Shown here in pieces: positions 1 to 11,717 of a stretch of 64,000 nucleotides of DNA (positions are counted from its first letter, which is position 1; the number at the start of each line of letters is the position of its first letter). Both the position numbers and the translations under genes were made by a program. Under the pieces are notes generated by a model that saw only the letters and a program-made list of their open reading frames with translations, did not search any database and was not told the origin of the DNA. The stretch covers positions 62,001-126,000 of the forward strand of contig NDFF03000370.1 in NCBI GenBank assembly GCA_002150815.3. Direction: 5' to 3'. This DNA comes from Grammothele lineata. Its lineage: Eukaryota; Basidiomycota; Agaricomycetes; Polyporales; Polyporaceae.

Positions 1-905
<905 letters not shown>

Positions 906-1070
906 AGCGCAGCACAGATGGAGTCGAGGTAGGGTGGAATGAAGTCAGAGCTCGTAGAGGGTCGAGCGCTCCCGGGCTGAAGCGAAGAGGGCGCCCCTGG
1001 CGATCGAGCTCTATAATGTTGTCGTCTGTTTGTTCGCGGTGGCGCCAAGCCTTGGCACTGCACCGCGATC
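906..1070. promoter_or_regulatory. Short shared promoter between snf1 and the MFS transporter
   Basis: These 165 bp separate the two divergent start codons, so both 5' UTRs and core promoters must lie here or overlap the flanking 5' ends. I see no clear TATA box. The assignment rests on position only. Confidence 0.5.
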
Positions 1071-2794
1071 ATGAATGGGGTAGACCTCGAGCTTCGCACC
1101 TTCTCTGACCAGACTGAACTTACCAGTCGCGTTCGCGCCGACCCTGGTCACGCTAGAGATGACTCAGATACTCCCGCAACCACGCCAGAGCCATCCCGGA
1201 CGTATCAGTGCATTCTCATCTTAGCCGCATTTTTAATGATATTCCACATCATCGGGATTAACTCGATCTACGGTCTCTTCCAGGTGCGCAACGCTTCCTA
1301 TGATCGTAGTTTGATTCCGCCGCTTATGCTTGTGTTTTAAGGAATTTTACACCTCCCCAGAGACGAACATTCAGGGGGCCCAAGGCCAGGACGCCCTAGT
1401 GTCGCTCGTCGGCACTCTCGGAAGTGGCCTCACCTGGAGCGGGTCCATCTTCGTCAACCCAATGATGGGCTGCTTTGACAATGCGAGGCTCATCTCCCTA
1501 GCTGGCGCGCTCATCATGAGTGCGGGGCTCGTCCTCGCCAGCTTCTCCTCCCATGTTCGCCCGTTCCAAACTAGTCTTCCGATTTTCTCCGATTTACTGA
1601 CCGCAAGCGCCGTTCGACCAGCTCTGGCAGCTCTACCTCACGCAGGGCCTGATGTACGGCGTCGGCTCGAGCCTGTACTACTTCCCGATGATGTCCATCC
1701 TGCCCACCTACTTCGACCGAAACAGGGGTGCGGCCATGGGTATTGTCCTGGCCGGTGCGGGGGTAGGCGGCCTTGTCCTCTCCCCCGTTTTCCACGCACT
1801 CCTGAGTAACCTTGGCATCCGCTGGGCTCTCCGCATCTTGGGAATATGGAACTTCGTCGTCAGCATCCCTATCTCTAGTGTATTGAGGAAGCGGCAGGGC
1901 GCGAACGCTGGTGCCATAGGACGTACCAGGGTCAGCATGGCCCTTGTCAAGCGGGGCACCTTCCTGCTCCAGGTGCGTCATGAGTCACTTCTTGACATGC
2001 TCCATCCGTTCTGTTCTCCTGTCAGCTGTCCGGAAGCCAGCCTGGGTTTAGGTTCGTCGCGACAGAAAGCTAACTCGCCGATCAGTCCCTCGGGGCTTTT
2101 TTGCAGGCTGCCGGGAACATGGTTCCGAATTACTTTCTGACGACATACTCAGTCTCCATCCTCTCCTACTCAAGCTCGACGGGCAGTCTCTTATTGGCTG
2201 TGAACACCGCCGTGAACAGTGCTGCGCGTATCGGGATGGGAATTCTCGCCGATCGTGTGGGGCGACAGAACACGATGGTTCTGAGCGTAAGCCGTCCCTG
2301 CGCCGTCCCTGCGCCGTCATACGAAATACAAATAGGATGAGGCCGCTGACCGGACCTCGTCATAGGTTATTTTTTCCGCGATATCAGTACTCGTCCTATG
2401 GTATGACTCGGACCGGGCACGTTTCATCTCCTTCGTAGTCTTCTACGGTATCTGGGCGGGCGGGTACAACGCGCTCCTCCCGACGACCATCACGGAGGTG
2501 TTTGGGGTGCAACACTACTCGAGCGTAAACAGCTTTATCTACTTCATCCGCGGACTTGGGGCGGTGTTTGGCGCTCCTATGGCCGGTCTGATTTTAGGAA
2601 GCCATAGCAGGGGCACGGGAGCCACGCCATCAACAAGCGGCAGTGGCGGCATGCTTTCCACGGACGCATTAAGAATGCGGTACAACGACGTCGCCGTCTT
2701 CGATGGTGCCCTCCTTCTAGCGTCGGGATTTTGCGTAGCGTACGTGCGGTGGTTGGATGCTCGGGACAAAGGCGGATGGTCTTGGAAGGCGTAG
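1071..2794 (+). CDS. MFS monocarboxylate-type transporter
   Basis: Plasma-membrane major facilitator of the fungal monocarboxylate-porter-like (MCT/Mch) family, expected to have 12 membrane segments. Exons: 1071-1283, 1342-1554, 1622-1972, 2086-2286 and 2366-2794, all phase 0, giving 468 aa, normal for the family. Segments read in order include LILAAFLMIFHIIGINSIYG (TM1), the family stretch LWQLYLTQGLMYGVGSSLYY, the RGAAMGIVLAGAGVGGLVLS segment, FLQAAGNMVPNYFLTTYSVS and the final GLGAVFGAPMAGLIL region. The loop motif GILADRVGRQNTM matches the MFS DRxGR signature. A short acidic hydrophilic N-terminus precedes TM1. Substrate cannot be told from sequence; relatives include Mch-type and riboflavin or carboxylate porters. 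The acceptor of intron 2 was chosen because it restores the conserved SSHLWQLYLTQ junction. Confidence 0.88.
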
Positions 2795-5517
2795 TTACAC
2801 AAGTGCGATTACGTTTTGTAGACGGCGAATAACCATTCTATCAGAAAGTCACCATCCGGTCGAGCAGTTCAAGACAGGCAGCGCAGTGATTTCGAAGTCA
2901 TATCATCATTTCTGCGTCACAGATGCACATGCGAGTACAAGATAGTGTATGTCTCAAAACTACGAGAACAGCTACGAAGAACAGCTATACAAGCCGAGAG
3001 CTATCCTCAACTCTACTGAGACGGAACTAACCCAGCTCCCTAGCATCCCCACGTCCTCATGACGAGGCAGCGGGGTAGAGAGACCGGGAAGCGTCGATCT
3101 TCCACGACCGTAACAGACGCTGCACGTAGGAATATGTGTGAAGAGCCTTGACTTGGTACGTGGAGTGTGAAGTGGAGGAGACTGCGACACGCAAATAGCA
3201 CACCAAAGAAACTTCGAAACGTACGAACCAACAAATGATACACCCCACAGGGTAACGCCAATCATATCGTTCGCGAGACGAGCGGAGCAAGGAACATTTT
3301 GGATAGAGAGAATGGGAGCAGAAGCAAAGAGATAGAAAATGAGTCGTAAGCCGCGAGGCGAAGTGTGGCCAGCAGAAAAACTTCACGTGCCTCAATTCTC
3401 ACGGGCTTGATCCGCCGTGTACCGCATCGGTGGTCGGCCCGAGTCTCCTTCTGGACAGTTAGTTCAACTCCGACGTCGAAGCGACTTGGGCGACTGAGCG
3501 CGGCCAACGGTGTTCGTCTTCTCCCGCATGACCTCAGCCACCAATCCAACTCCGTTGACATACCCTGCCGCTCCTTTCTCTTCGGTCGCCGAGTTGTCAC
3601 AGGATTTCGAGGCTCGTTATCTGCCCTCATTTGCGGCAACTTCCCGGGCGCGTCTATGAACGCTAAGCCAGAGGACTCAGAGCCGTGGTTGAATTACGGA
3701 GGAAAACTTCTCGTCCACGAAGCATTCCACCCTAACTCGTGTCGGGCCTACGGCGTCAAAGGCGGCCATTACAATCACGCTTTGTCTGCGCTCCGCTGGA
3801 GAAAGCGTCCGCCATATGTTTGCTACTTGGTATGTCTACAGTGGGCCCTGACGTCACGTTAACAGCTGGGATCTATGCTATGTCGGTGGAAGCAAGGCGT
3901 TTGCTGTCATAATGTTCTACCAAGCAGCTACATTAAACTAGTCAACCGAGGCGACGCGCGTTCCGTAAGGAAGCCACAGGTACGTCCCCGTTTCAGTAGA
4001 TCCTTCCCGTGGCAAGACGCCTCGCTGACGGCCTAACCTCACGCGCCCAGCGGCCTCGGTTCGGTATGGGGGCCCAAACTGATATCTCCGAGGTGTCCGG
4101 GAGCACAAGATACACTGCCTCGCTTCTACTCGGAACGCACTCTGAATCCATTCGGTCTCCATGCCGCGGAGTCGCGGCCCCTCCACCAAGTCGAGATTGT
4201 TCCTTTTCTCGCCCCAGCGATTCTGGGGTGCCCTGTACGCGACTCATTTACGCATGTATGACATACAGGACCACCGTACCTGCGCTTGACAGCCCTGCTC
4301 GCAGCATGCGCGCCCGCGGCGACTCGCTTCCAGCCCTCCCGTCCGGATGTTTTACTCGCCTTTTGGAGCGTCTGCCCACCGTCATCTACTTTGCCGATGC
4401 TTGCCCCCGTCAAATTAGCTTAGTCGCCAACCGGTCACGCTAGCGGTGAGAACTTTTTTTCGTACTTGTGGTTTCCGGGCGAAAATTCAACTTCATTTTT
4501 AGCAGAACGCGTGCAGTCTATGTCCCCCTGTCGTTTCCTCGAAGTTTTCCCAACGTATGTTTCGTCTGCAGGGCTGGCGGAATCGGAGCCGTCCCAAGGA
4601 ATGAGGTCTCAACTCCCTTTTGCGGACCTCATTTGTCATCGGATGCCGCTCAACATGTCTTCTCTGATCAGTTTCACAGGCGTAATGCGTGCCCGGGGCT
4701 CTCCGGTTGGCCCGTCCAAATCTCTTGTAAACCGCAAGCGTTCCCGCACAAATTAAGTGGTACACAGGGGCACCTATCTGGACGCCCGACGCTGTCGGAT
4801 GACAGACCGCAGAACGTCGCAAGAGCAGGACCAACCTTCCACGGGCGCCCCGCATGCGTCCAAGAAGAAGACCCGCGCGTGAATTCTACCTCGCCATGCC
4901 ATTGTTCGGGAACTCAGCCGAATGTGCGGTCGGATCCTTCTCTTCTTGCCCCTGTGTTCTTCCGTCGACACTGACACAATGCACACGTCCAGCGACGTGC
5001 CTCGCCGTTGCCCTCTTTCGTCCATTGCAGGGAGGCTTCCCCACGTCGTACCACTTGTCCCTGGCTCAAGGCCGTATCACCAGTCGCGTCGCCGCTCGCG
5101 CTGCATGGAAGAGGCCCAGAAGGGCGGCGCGCTAGCCTAGTCTGGGAGTGTTTAACAGTCGCCAAACCATCCGTCGCTGTGGGCACCACGCACCGGCCAA
5201 CGGCGAACTTCCTATTTGCGGACAACGTCGCCTTTCCGCCGAGAACATGCACGACGCCGTGTTCACGCCCACAAAACCCTGTGCCGTTGTGTTGTGGGCT
5301 ATCAGCCAACCGGGGGTCGCGGACCGCTGACATAGAGTCTAGAGCCCACCGCCGCGAGAACGCACCCCTAAGTGGGTACTAATTGCTACGCATGTGAGTC
5401 TGATATCCGCTGAACTACGTGTTCTAGACCGCATCCCCAGCGTTACACTTCAGGACGCAGACCAGCCAATCATCGAGGGGCCAGGGCCCACCGGCAGACA
5501 CTGGTCGCCTCGACACA
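2795..5517. other. Gene-free interval of 2.7 kb
   Basis: I find no reading frame with family resemblance on either strand. Open frames up to about 165 codons (for example plus strand 3365-3862) have random-looking, Arg/Ser-rich content and no splice partners I can join. A tRNA-like A-box occurs on the minus strand near 5415, but the T arm does not fold, so I do not call a tRNA. Both flanking genes have their 3' ends facing this interval. Confidence 0.5.
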
Positions 5518-7436
5518 CTACACCAACGGCTTCCCGTCCCGCTTGAATATCCTACCGCCCTTCATGACGAACACGATGCTGTCCTTGTCCACCGCGCGCT
5601 CAAAGTCGTTCTCGAGGTCCCCGCTCGTCGCGATAATGTCCGCCGCAAAGCCTCGCCGGACGACGCCGAACGGCACCTCGTTATCGCCCACCACGCGCGC
5701 GTCCTCGCCGAGGTCTGCGACGCGCGCGAGCCGCGCCGCGCCTGCCTCTCCCTCCCACGCCGAGCTGCGTACGCACTCCCAGCCGCCGCGCGTCGCCCAG
5801 CGGAGGATGTCGCGCGGGGTGGCGCCGAGCCGTGCCATGAGCTTCAGCTCGAGCGCGTTCTCCCCGTGCGGGAACGGGCCCGTGTCGCCCCCACACGCGA
5901 TGTGGCGCACACCGGCGGCGAGCGCCCGCTGGAAATTCCTCGCAGCACGGTCGAAGAGGCCGCCGGGGCCGCCCTTGGTCGGGTCTTGGGTCCAGAAGAC
6001 GGCGAGGGTGGGGACCCAGATGACGCTCGACTTGGCGACGGCGGGGAGGAGCGCGTCGGGGATGTTGTGCCCGTGCTCGAGCGTGTCGACGCCGCCGTTC
6101 TCGGGGAGGAGGTCCTCGCGCCACACTTCGGCGTGCGCGGCGACCTTCACGCCGAGCCGCCTTGCGGCGGTGGTCATGGCATGGAGCTCGCTGGTGGAGA
6201 AAGTCTGCCAGGCGGCGGGCGGCACCGTCTTGGAAACGTCGGCGACTCTTGTGCGGAGATGGTAGTCTAAACTCAAATGCGCATATTGGGGGTCGGGCGC
6301 CCCGTGAGCGAACAGGAAGTCGTGCCCCAGATGTCGGGCAACAGTGCTTACCCGCGTATATCTGCAACGAGCGGTAGCGTTCGGTTTGTCAGACAAGGGC
6401 GAAGCTAAGACAGAAAGGAGGATCAGCGGCACCTTGATCCAGTCTGCGCCCGCCCCGACCTGCTTCCTGACGGCCTTGATACACTCAGCCTCTCCATCAG
6501 CAAACTCTGCGCCCATGACGCCTTCCACCCCGTCTTGGTGTAGGTGCAGGTCACTCTTCGGGCCTGCATCAGGGACGACGAACGGGTGAGGTCGGGTGCG
6601 GGTCGGGAGCAAGACATTGCGCCCGGGGGGAGGGCCTGAACCTACCGTAGCTGCCGCTCGCGATGATTGCGCGGTTGGCGCAGAAATATCGGGGGCCCAG
6701 AATGAGCGGGTCGGGGCCCGCCATGCACTTCCTAAGCTGGACGTCGGCGTCTCCCGCGCCTTCAGTGCCCAGGTCCCTGTGAACGGCGGAGGCGCAAGAG
6801 GTCAGCGGTGCGATCCCGGGACCCGCGCTGAGCCGTCATGGAAGCGCGGCCGTGCGACAGATGGGCCGCCGAGGGCTCGCCGGGCGCAGGCATGGACGAG
6901 CGGCGCGCACCTCACGGTCGTGTAGCCCGCCAGCACCGTTCTCTTCGCGTGCACTGTCGCCCGCACCGTGCGTTCGACGATGCTCTCCTTCGTCAGCTGG
7001 TCCTGCCACGACGTTTCCGCGTACGGGTGCAGGAAGACTGCGGGCGCGCGTCAGAAGAGGCCAGAAGAGATGTCGGTCGAGTGTTGGCCCGCATTATCTC
7101 ACAATGTACGTGAACATCGACGAAGCCCGGCAAGACCGTCGCGTCGCGCAGATCGACCGCGTTCGCGTCTTCGAAATCGACGCCCCGGAGCTGTTCGGCC
7201 GTCCAGGGCTGCACGTCGAGCACGAGCCCCGCGTTGCGGGCGACGGTCACCATGCGCTGTGGCAGGAACTGCAGCGTGTCGGGGTCGAAGAGCTTCCCGG
7301 CGTAGATCTTCACTAGCTGCTCTCCGGGGGTGACACCGGAGGCGGGGCGCTGATCGTTTGCTGTGTGGTCAAGGGGCGATCGCACTTCCATCGCGCCGGG
7401 GTCCGTCGTGGGCAGCCGGCGTTCTAGGTTCGTCAT
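5518..7436 (-). CDS. Metal-dependent amidohydrolase (imidazolonepropionase / Xaa-Pro dipeptidase-like)
   Basis: Amidohydrolase-superfamily enzyme cleaving C-N bonds in a (beta/alpha)8 barrel; substrate unknown, relatives include imidazolonepropionase-like and prolidase-like proteins. Exons (minus): 7103-7436, 6911-7037, 6646-6776, 6433-6563, 6352-6361 and 5518-6266, totalling 493 aa. Metal ligands visible: H109/H111 in VDVHVH, the probable carbamylated Lys241 in GADWIK, H289 in KVAAHAE, H309/H311 in LEHGHN and D371 in CGGDTG. The leading composite-barrel domain (KIYAGKLFDPD) and the closing ADIIATSGDLENDFERAVD are typical. The start is the first ATG at 7436; the only upstream in-frame initiator is a TTG. 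Exon 5 is a 10-nt microexon encoding Ile-Tyr-Ala plus one base, needed to join K241 to the DYHLRTR block in frame. All catalytic residues are present, so it should be active. Confidence 0.9.
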
Positions 7437-8109
7437 GATAAGTGGTATCTCCTGTGCTAACGTCAATGGGATGGGAACGTTGATAACCTCGAAGCACTAT
7501 AGCAGCAATACGACCGACCTAACAAGCTCCAAGATCGAGAGCAAGTTTCGATGAGTAGGCCAACGAAGGCGAGCGACCACACGTTGACGTTAAGCTCGAA
7601 CGTTCCCTTCGCAGTCGATTCAGTCGAGCGCACAGCGAAGGATCCAGAAGATGAAGACGCGAGCGCAGCGTCAGAACGCAAGCGCTGCGAAAGAGCGGCG
7701 GACACGGTCACGATGAAGTTCATCCTTCGAAGTCACGTCCTCTTTCCCGCGACCCGGTTGCGAGGGCGCCCATTTCGGGGCAGGACCGTGCCTCCGTCTC
7801 AGTGGCCGTGCGCGCGTGTGCCATGGTATGGCACGTAGCCACCTCTCGCGCTCGACGATCCCCACCACATGTATAGTTTCCATAGGCGGCCCCCCCTCGA
7901 CCCAACATCCCCCGAAATTAAATTCGCGTGGTCCCGCGCGCACTAGGATGGTCAGGCCCCTGGTGCGTGATCAGTCCCTCTTGGCACCCAGCAGCAGGCC
8001 TCGCGACGTCATCTCATGACGCGCGGGGTCCGCGCCTCCGAAGGCCCGCGCTCCGAGACTGAGGCACTGGCCCTGCAGAAGCTTAACGGGGCGCCCGCGC
8101 AGAGGGTCT

Positions 8110-8142
8110 CGGAAGACGGAAGACGGAAGGCGGAAGGCGGGA
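8110..8142. repeat. 7-bp tandem repeat CGGAAGR
   Basis: Four to five consecutive copies of CGGAAGA/CGGAAGG lie in the gene-free interval. It is a simple microsatellite-like run, read directly. Confidence 0.8.
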
Positions 8143-9021
8143 AGGACGGGTGGGACGGACGAACGGAACGCCCGCTGGCAGTGGGCACTGGCAGGAGCTT
8201 GAGGCTGAGCGTCCCCGCACGCGCACGGTCACGCTGGTCCTGCTGGTCCCTACTCGTCCGCCAGTTTGGCGCTTTCCCCTTCTGCACGCGCCCTCCTCGC
8301 GCGATCGAAACTCGAGGGTGTACAGTCCCGCCTGCGTTAGCTGACGACACAGGTACGTGCTGGAGGCTCGATTGACTGGACGCGCGCGGGCGTGACCATC
8401 TGTGAAGGTGAGCGTGAAGGTGGAGCTTGTGAGCGTGAGTTCGCCGCGACTCGCGACGACGGATCAGGAGCCCAGCGCTCCCGCGGTACGGCGCGGAAGG
8501 CTCGCGAGCCTGAGCCTGAGTATGTACACAGTCGAACGGCGAACCTGAGCACCAGCAGCGTGCAGCGTGCACTGGGGGTGCCAGTGGATCCGCGCCGCGC
8601 CGCCGCCGGGCGGTGCCAAACAGCCAAACAATGTCGACACCCCCGGATATGCGCTCCCGCGCGCCCCACGCGGGGGCCACAAGGACAAACACCTTCACCT
8701 CCCGCGCGCGGGTGACCGTTGACGGCGTGATGCGCGTGCGCCGTGCAGTGCGCTCCGCGACCCCCACAGCGCGCGGGACGTGCCACGCGCCCCCGGCCGC
8801 GCCGGAGGCAGGACGTGCTGTACGTACGTACGTATCATACTCTGCCAAGTGCCAGCTGCGAGCGCGCGCGTGCGCGCTGTACGTCCGACGTCAGCGCGGA
8901 CCGATGCAGATCGGCGATATGGGCAGGCCTCGTGGAGCAGCGAGCTCGCACCGGAGATGAACAACCTGCGGGCACAAATTTGGGAAGAAGCTCGTCCCAA
9001 TATGCGTCTGTGTGGCCGCCG

Positions 9022-9050
9022 CGTTCGAAGTGCCAAATTGCCTTCGAACG
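9022..9050. repeat. Perfect inverted repeat, 9-bp arms
   Basis: CGTTCGAAG at 9022-9030 and CTTCGAACG at 9042-9050 are perfect complements around an 11-nt loop. It lies about 320 bp beyond the stop codon of the F-box-like gene, on its downstream side. It could be an RNA hairpin or a dyad binding site. Confidence 0.7.
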
Positions 9051-9365
9051 AGCGCGCTATCGACGATAGACTCGCAGCGCCGAGTGGTTGGTCCGCGGAC
9101 TGGCGCTCGCCCGAGTATGTAGCCACCCGCGCAAACGGCACGCCAAGCTGATCGGGGGGAAAGTGAGCCAAGAAGAGCTGGGTTGCTGGATTGCGACAGA
9201 ACGGGTATGGCGTGTGTGGTGTGTCTACGAAACAGGGTGCGTGGGACTATGATACAGCTGAAGACGGTGTTAACAAACTCAAAGAATACGAGCATATAGA
9301 TGTACAGGGGCACGCGACAGTGTCCACATATCTGAGCGATTGTCCATAAATTCCAGTGAGCCTGA

Positions 9366-11717
9366 TCAAGCGGTCTGCGTCGGAGAAACCTCGACGCGAC
9401 TGAAAGCGAAAGGGCCTTCGTGAAGGGTGGCGGCCGAAACCTGCATGGTGTCAGTGCACTGCCGCCATGAGCCAACGAAGTTCCTGTCTCCGACAAGGTA
9501 GCCGCGGAACACCAGCGGGGAGCCCGCAGCAGTGTCGTAATGTACGGCACGCCGAACGAGGACGATCAGACCGTCCCATTGACGTACACGTCCGTACCAG
9601 CGGTAGTCGTGCCAGGCTTCGGCATGACGCCGCAGGGTCTGGCGTCCGGCGGCGAGTGAGTACAAAGTCTCAGAACACGGAGTGACGACTTACCGTGCCG
9701 GTGATAATGATGTCCGAGACGCCGTTACACTCGGTTCGGACATCTTCGTCGTACTCGTCGGAGTCGACGTCAGACATCATCTCTTCCAAGATAGCTTCAG
9801 TTTCGCGGTCGCGCAGGAGCGACATCTGGCTAGACCGCATTTGGTTCTCCGGGTCGTCCGCGTCGCCATAGACGAAGGAGGAGTTTGACTCCTCAGACTC
9901 CTCAGATCCGTGGGAGCTGTGGCTTGCGCGGCGCTGCCGCGGAACGAGCTCGACCATGGCGTCGTCAATATCTGTGGCGTCGTCTGCGACCAGGGATCGG
10001 TCACTCAACGCCCTGAACGCTGCAATACGCTCTCGAAGAGCGCGCTCGTCTTCTTCCCGGTGAGAGACGCAAAGCTGGCACGTCTGCGGGTCGTGCGAGT
10101 TGGGCCGGCCTTTGACATATCTCTCGTACCTATACGAGTGGCTGGAGCCAGGGACTTCGATGCGAAGGGTGTTGCCCTGAAGAGGAACGTGCAAGGCGTG
10201 CTTCGGAAAGTAGGCGTTAGATATGCCGTCGTCGAAGCCAGGCCGCCAGTCACCAGAAGGGACGGGAAGCGCGGGATTGATGCAGTGGTACTCCCGAAAG
10301 ACTACGTAGATGGCCCGATCCACGATTCTAAATGCAGTAGGGTCGGGCATGATCGGTGCCTGGACGAACGTCAGAAAACGCTCGAGTTCGGGAGCCTAGA
10401 AAGCGAGAAATGTAAATTTAGTTGGAACACGCAGGCAAGGCGATGAGATAGTCTTACCCCTACTCTTCCGGCAAACAAACCAGTCATAGAGCCAAGCGTG
10501 TAAGGCGAACGCTTGAAGGGCAGCTCGCGGTAAGGATCTAGACACTGGGTCAGGCGTATCCATTCATTGTCGAATAGACAGCTGAAGGGCTCGAAAGATT
10601 TGCGTTCTGCGTTGCGCATATTCGAATGAGTTTCAGTGGTGCTGATGGACTGGAAAACATTCCACTCACCAGACTGATACGGTTGAACCGCCTTGATGGA
10701 CGCCCACTCGCGAAAGTCTTCCTGGGTAGGGATGATACCCATACCGTTGGCGTTTGCGTGTTCACGGTCGACGGGGTAGGGAGGGCCGGCAGCGTAGGGA
10801 ACAGACTCGCTGAGCATCTTATACAACATCTTGGCACCAACGGCGATGAGGGGAGACGTGATGGCTATCTCCTTGCCGAAGTGAAGGACGCGTTCTGTAA
10901 CCATAGTGGGGTCGCGGTACACGGGGATGAGAGAGAAGTCTGTGCCTTCAGGGAACGCACTGCCGTCGCGTAGTGACTCAGGAATGGGGAAGATGAAGTG
11001 ATTGTCGGGCGCGAATGACCAGGTATACTGCGAACCTCCGAGGACAAACGGGAGAAGAAGATCCATGTACGCTTGCCGGCGGTGAGGAATCAGAGACCTC
11101 AGGCGGTCTACAAGGGGGAGCATGCTTAGGACACGTTAAAATGACAGGTGAGGCCACGCACCTGGGGTCATCGTAAACCAGAGCAACCAAACGACCAACG
11201 CGTTGGGAGTAAGCTCAAGCGGCCAACCGCTGCCCCAACGTTGGCGCAGGTTCCACAGACGCTTGTCCTCCATAAAGTGGTCGAGGAGGTGGTGGATACG
11301 GGAGTACTCAACTAAATGAGCATAGTTCCGGCCGTCGTTCTCAATGAACATGATATATGCTGTCCAGAGGTCGCCTAGGAGGACGTCCGAGTCAAAGTCA
11401 CAATTCCGGAGGCGTTTCAGCGCGAGGGTCTGCTTCTTGAGCTGAAAGGCGAGCGCAGAGGTCTTCAGGGCGGAAGGGCCGAGACGACGGAGGGCGGCGG
11501 AGGTATCAAACCTTGCGCGAAAGATGTCGGCGAGGATGGCCTTACGGTGTGTATTGAGGATGTCGGTGACTAGGCGGCATAACAGAAAAAGAGGAGGGAG
11601 GTGGCGGGGAGGGCCGAGGGGGTCGTCGTGAGCGAGCTCGAGGACGATGCGAACGATGATGTCGTCGTGTAGGCGAGTACAGAAGAGCGACGCGGGCTGG
11701 TGATAATGAGCGGCCAT
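9366..11717 (-). CDS. F-box-like protein, basidiomycete type
   Basis: Exons (minus): 11162-11717, 10458-11107, 9694-10395 and 9366-9638, giving 726 aa. The first 60 residues (LHDDIIVRIVLELAHDDP ... FLLCRLVTDIL) look like a divergent F-box, which would link a substrate receptor to Skp1 in an SCF ubiquitin ligase. The middle is rich in aromatic residues and has no domain I can name. Acidic Ser/Asp/Glu-rich segments follow (EESEESNSS; MMSDVDSDEYDED). The C-terminal exon carries an HAEAWHDYRWYGRVRQWDGL block of a kind I associate with uncharacterised agaricomycete F-box proteins. There is no signal peptide or membrane segment. The acceptor of intron 1 was placed after TTGTAG because that alone keeps the frame (TPDRLRSLIP). 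Gene structure is secure; the F-box call is moderate and no target is implied. Confidence 0.75.

Larger units (their letters stand above)
7437..9365. other. Gene-free interval of 1.9 kb
   Basis: Very GC-rich sequence. The longest frame (minus, 8009-8848, 279 codons) is Arg/Ala/Pro-rich, matches nothing I know and has equally long overlapping frames, which is what GC-rich non-coding DNA produces. The interval holds a 7-bp tandem run near 8.11 kb, a TACG-type alternating run at 8821-8834 and an inverted repeat at 9022-9050. No RNA gene is recognised. Confidence 0.5.

Noticed and set aside
1558..1621. Alternative acceptor (CGCAAG) for intron 2 of the MFS gene
   Set aside because: It breaks the reading frame; the acceptor at 1620-1621 restores the family sequence.
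5345..5428. tRNA-like sequence on the minus strand (A-box-like TAGTTCAGCGG, flanked by TCTAGA words that could pair)
   Set aside because: The D stem has a mismatch, no B-box (GGTTCGANNCC) follows, the T arm does not pair and no anticodon arm of normal length can be drawn.
8009..8848. 279-codon minus-strand open frame
   Set aside because: Arg/Ala/Pro-rich, no conserved block, long overlapping frames on both strands; typical of GC-rich non-coding DNA.
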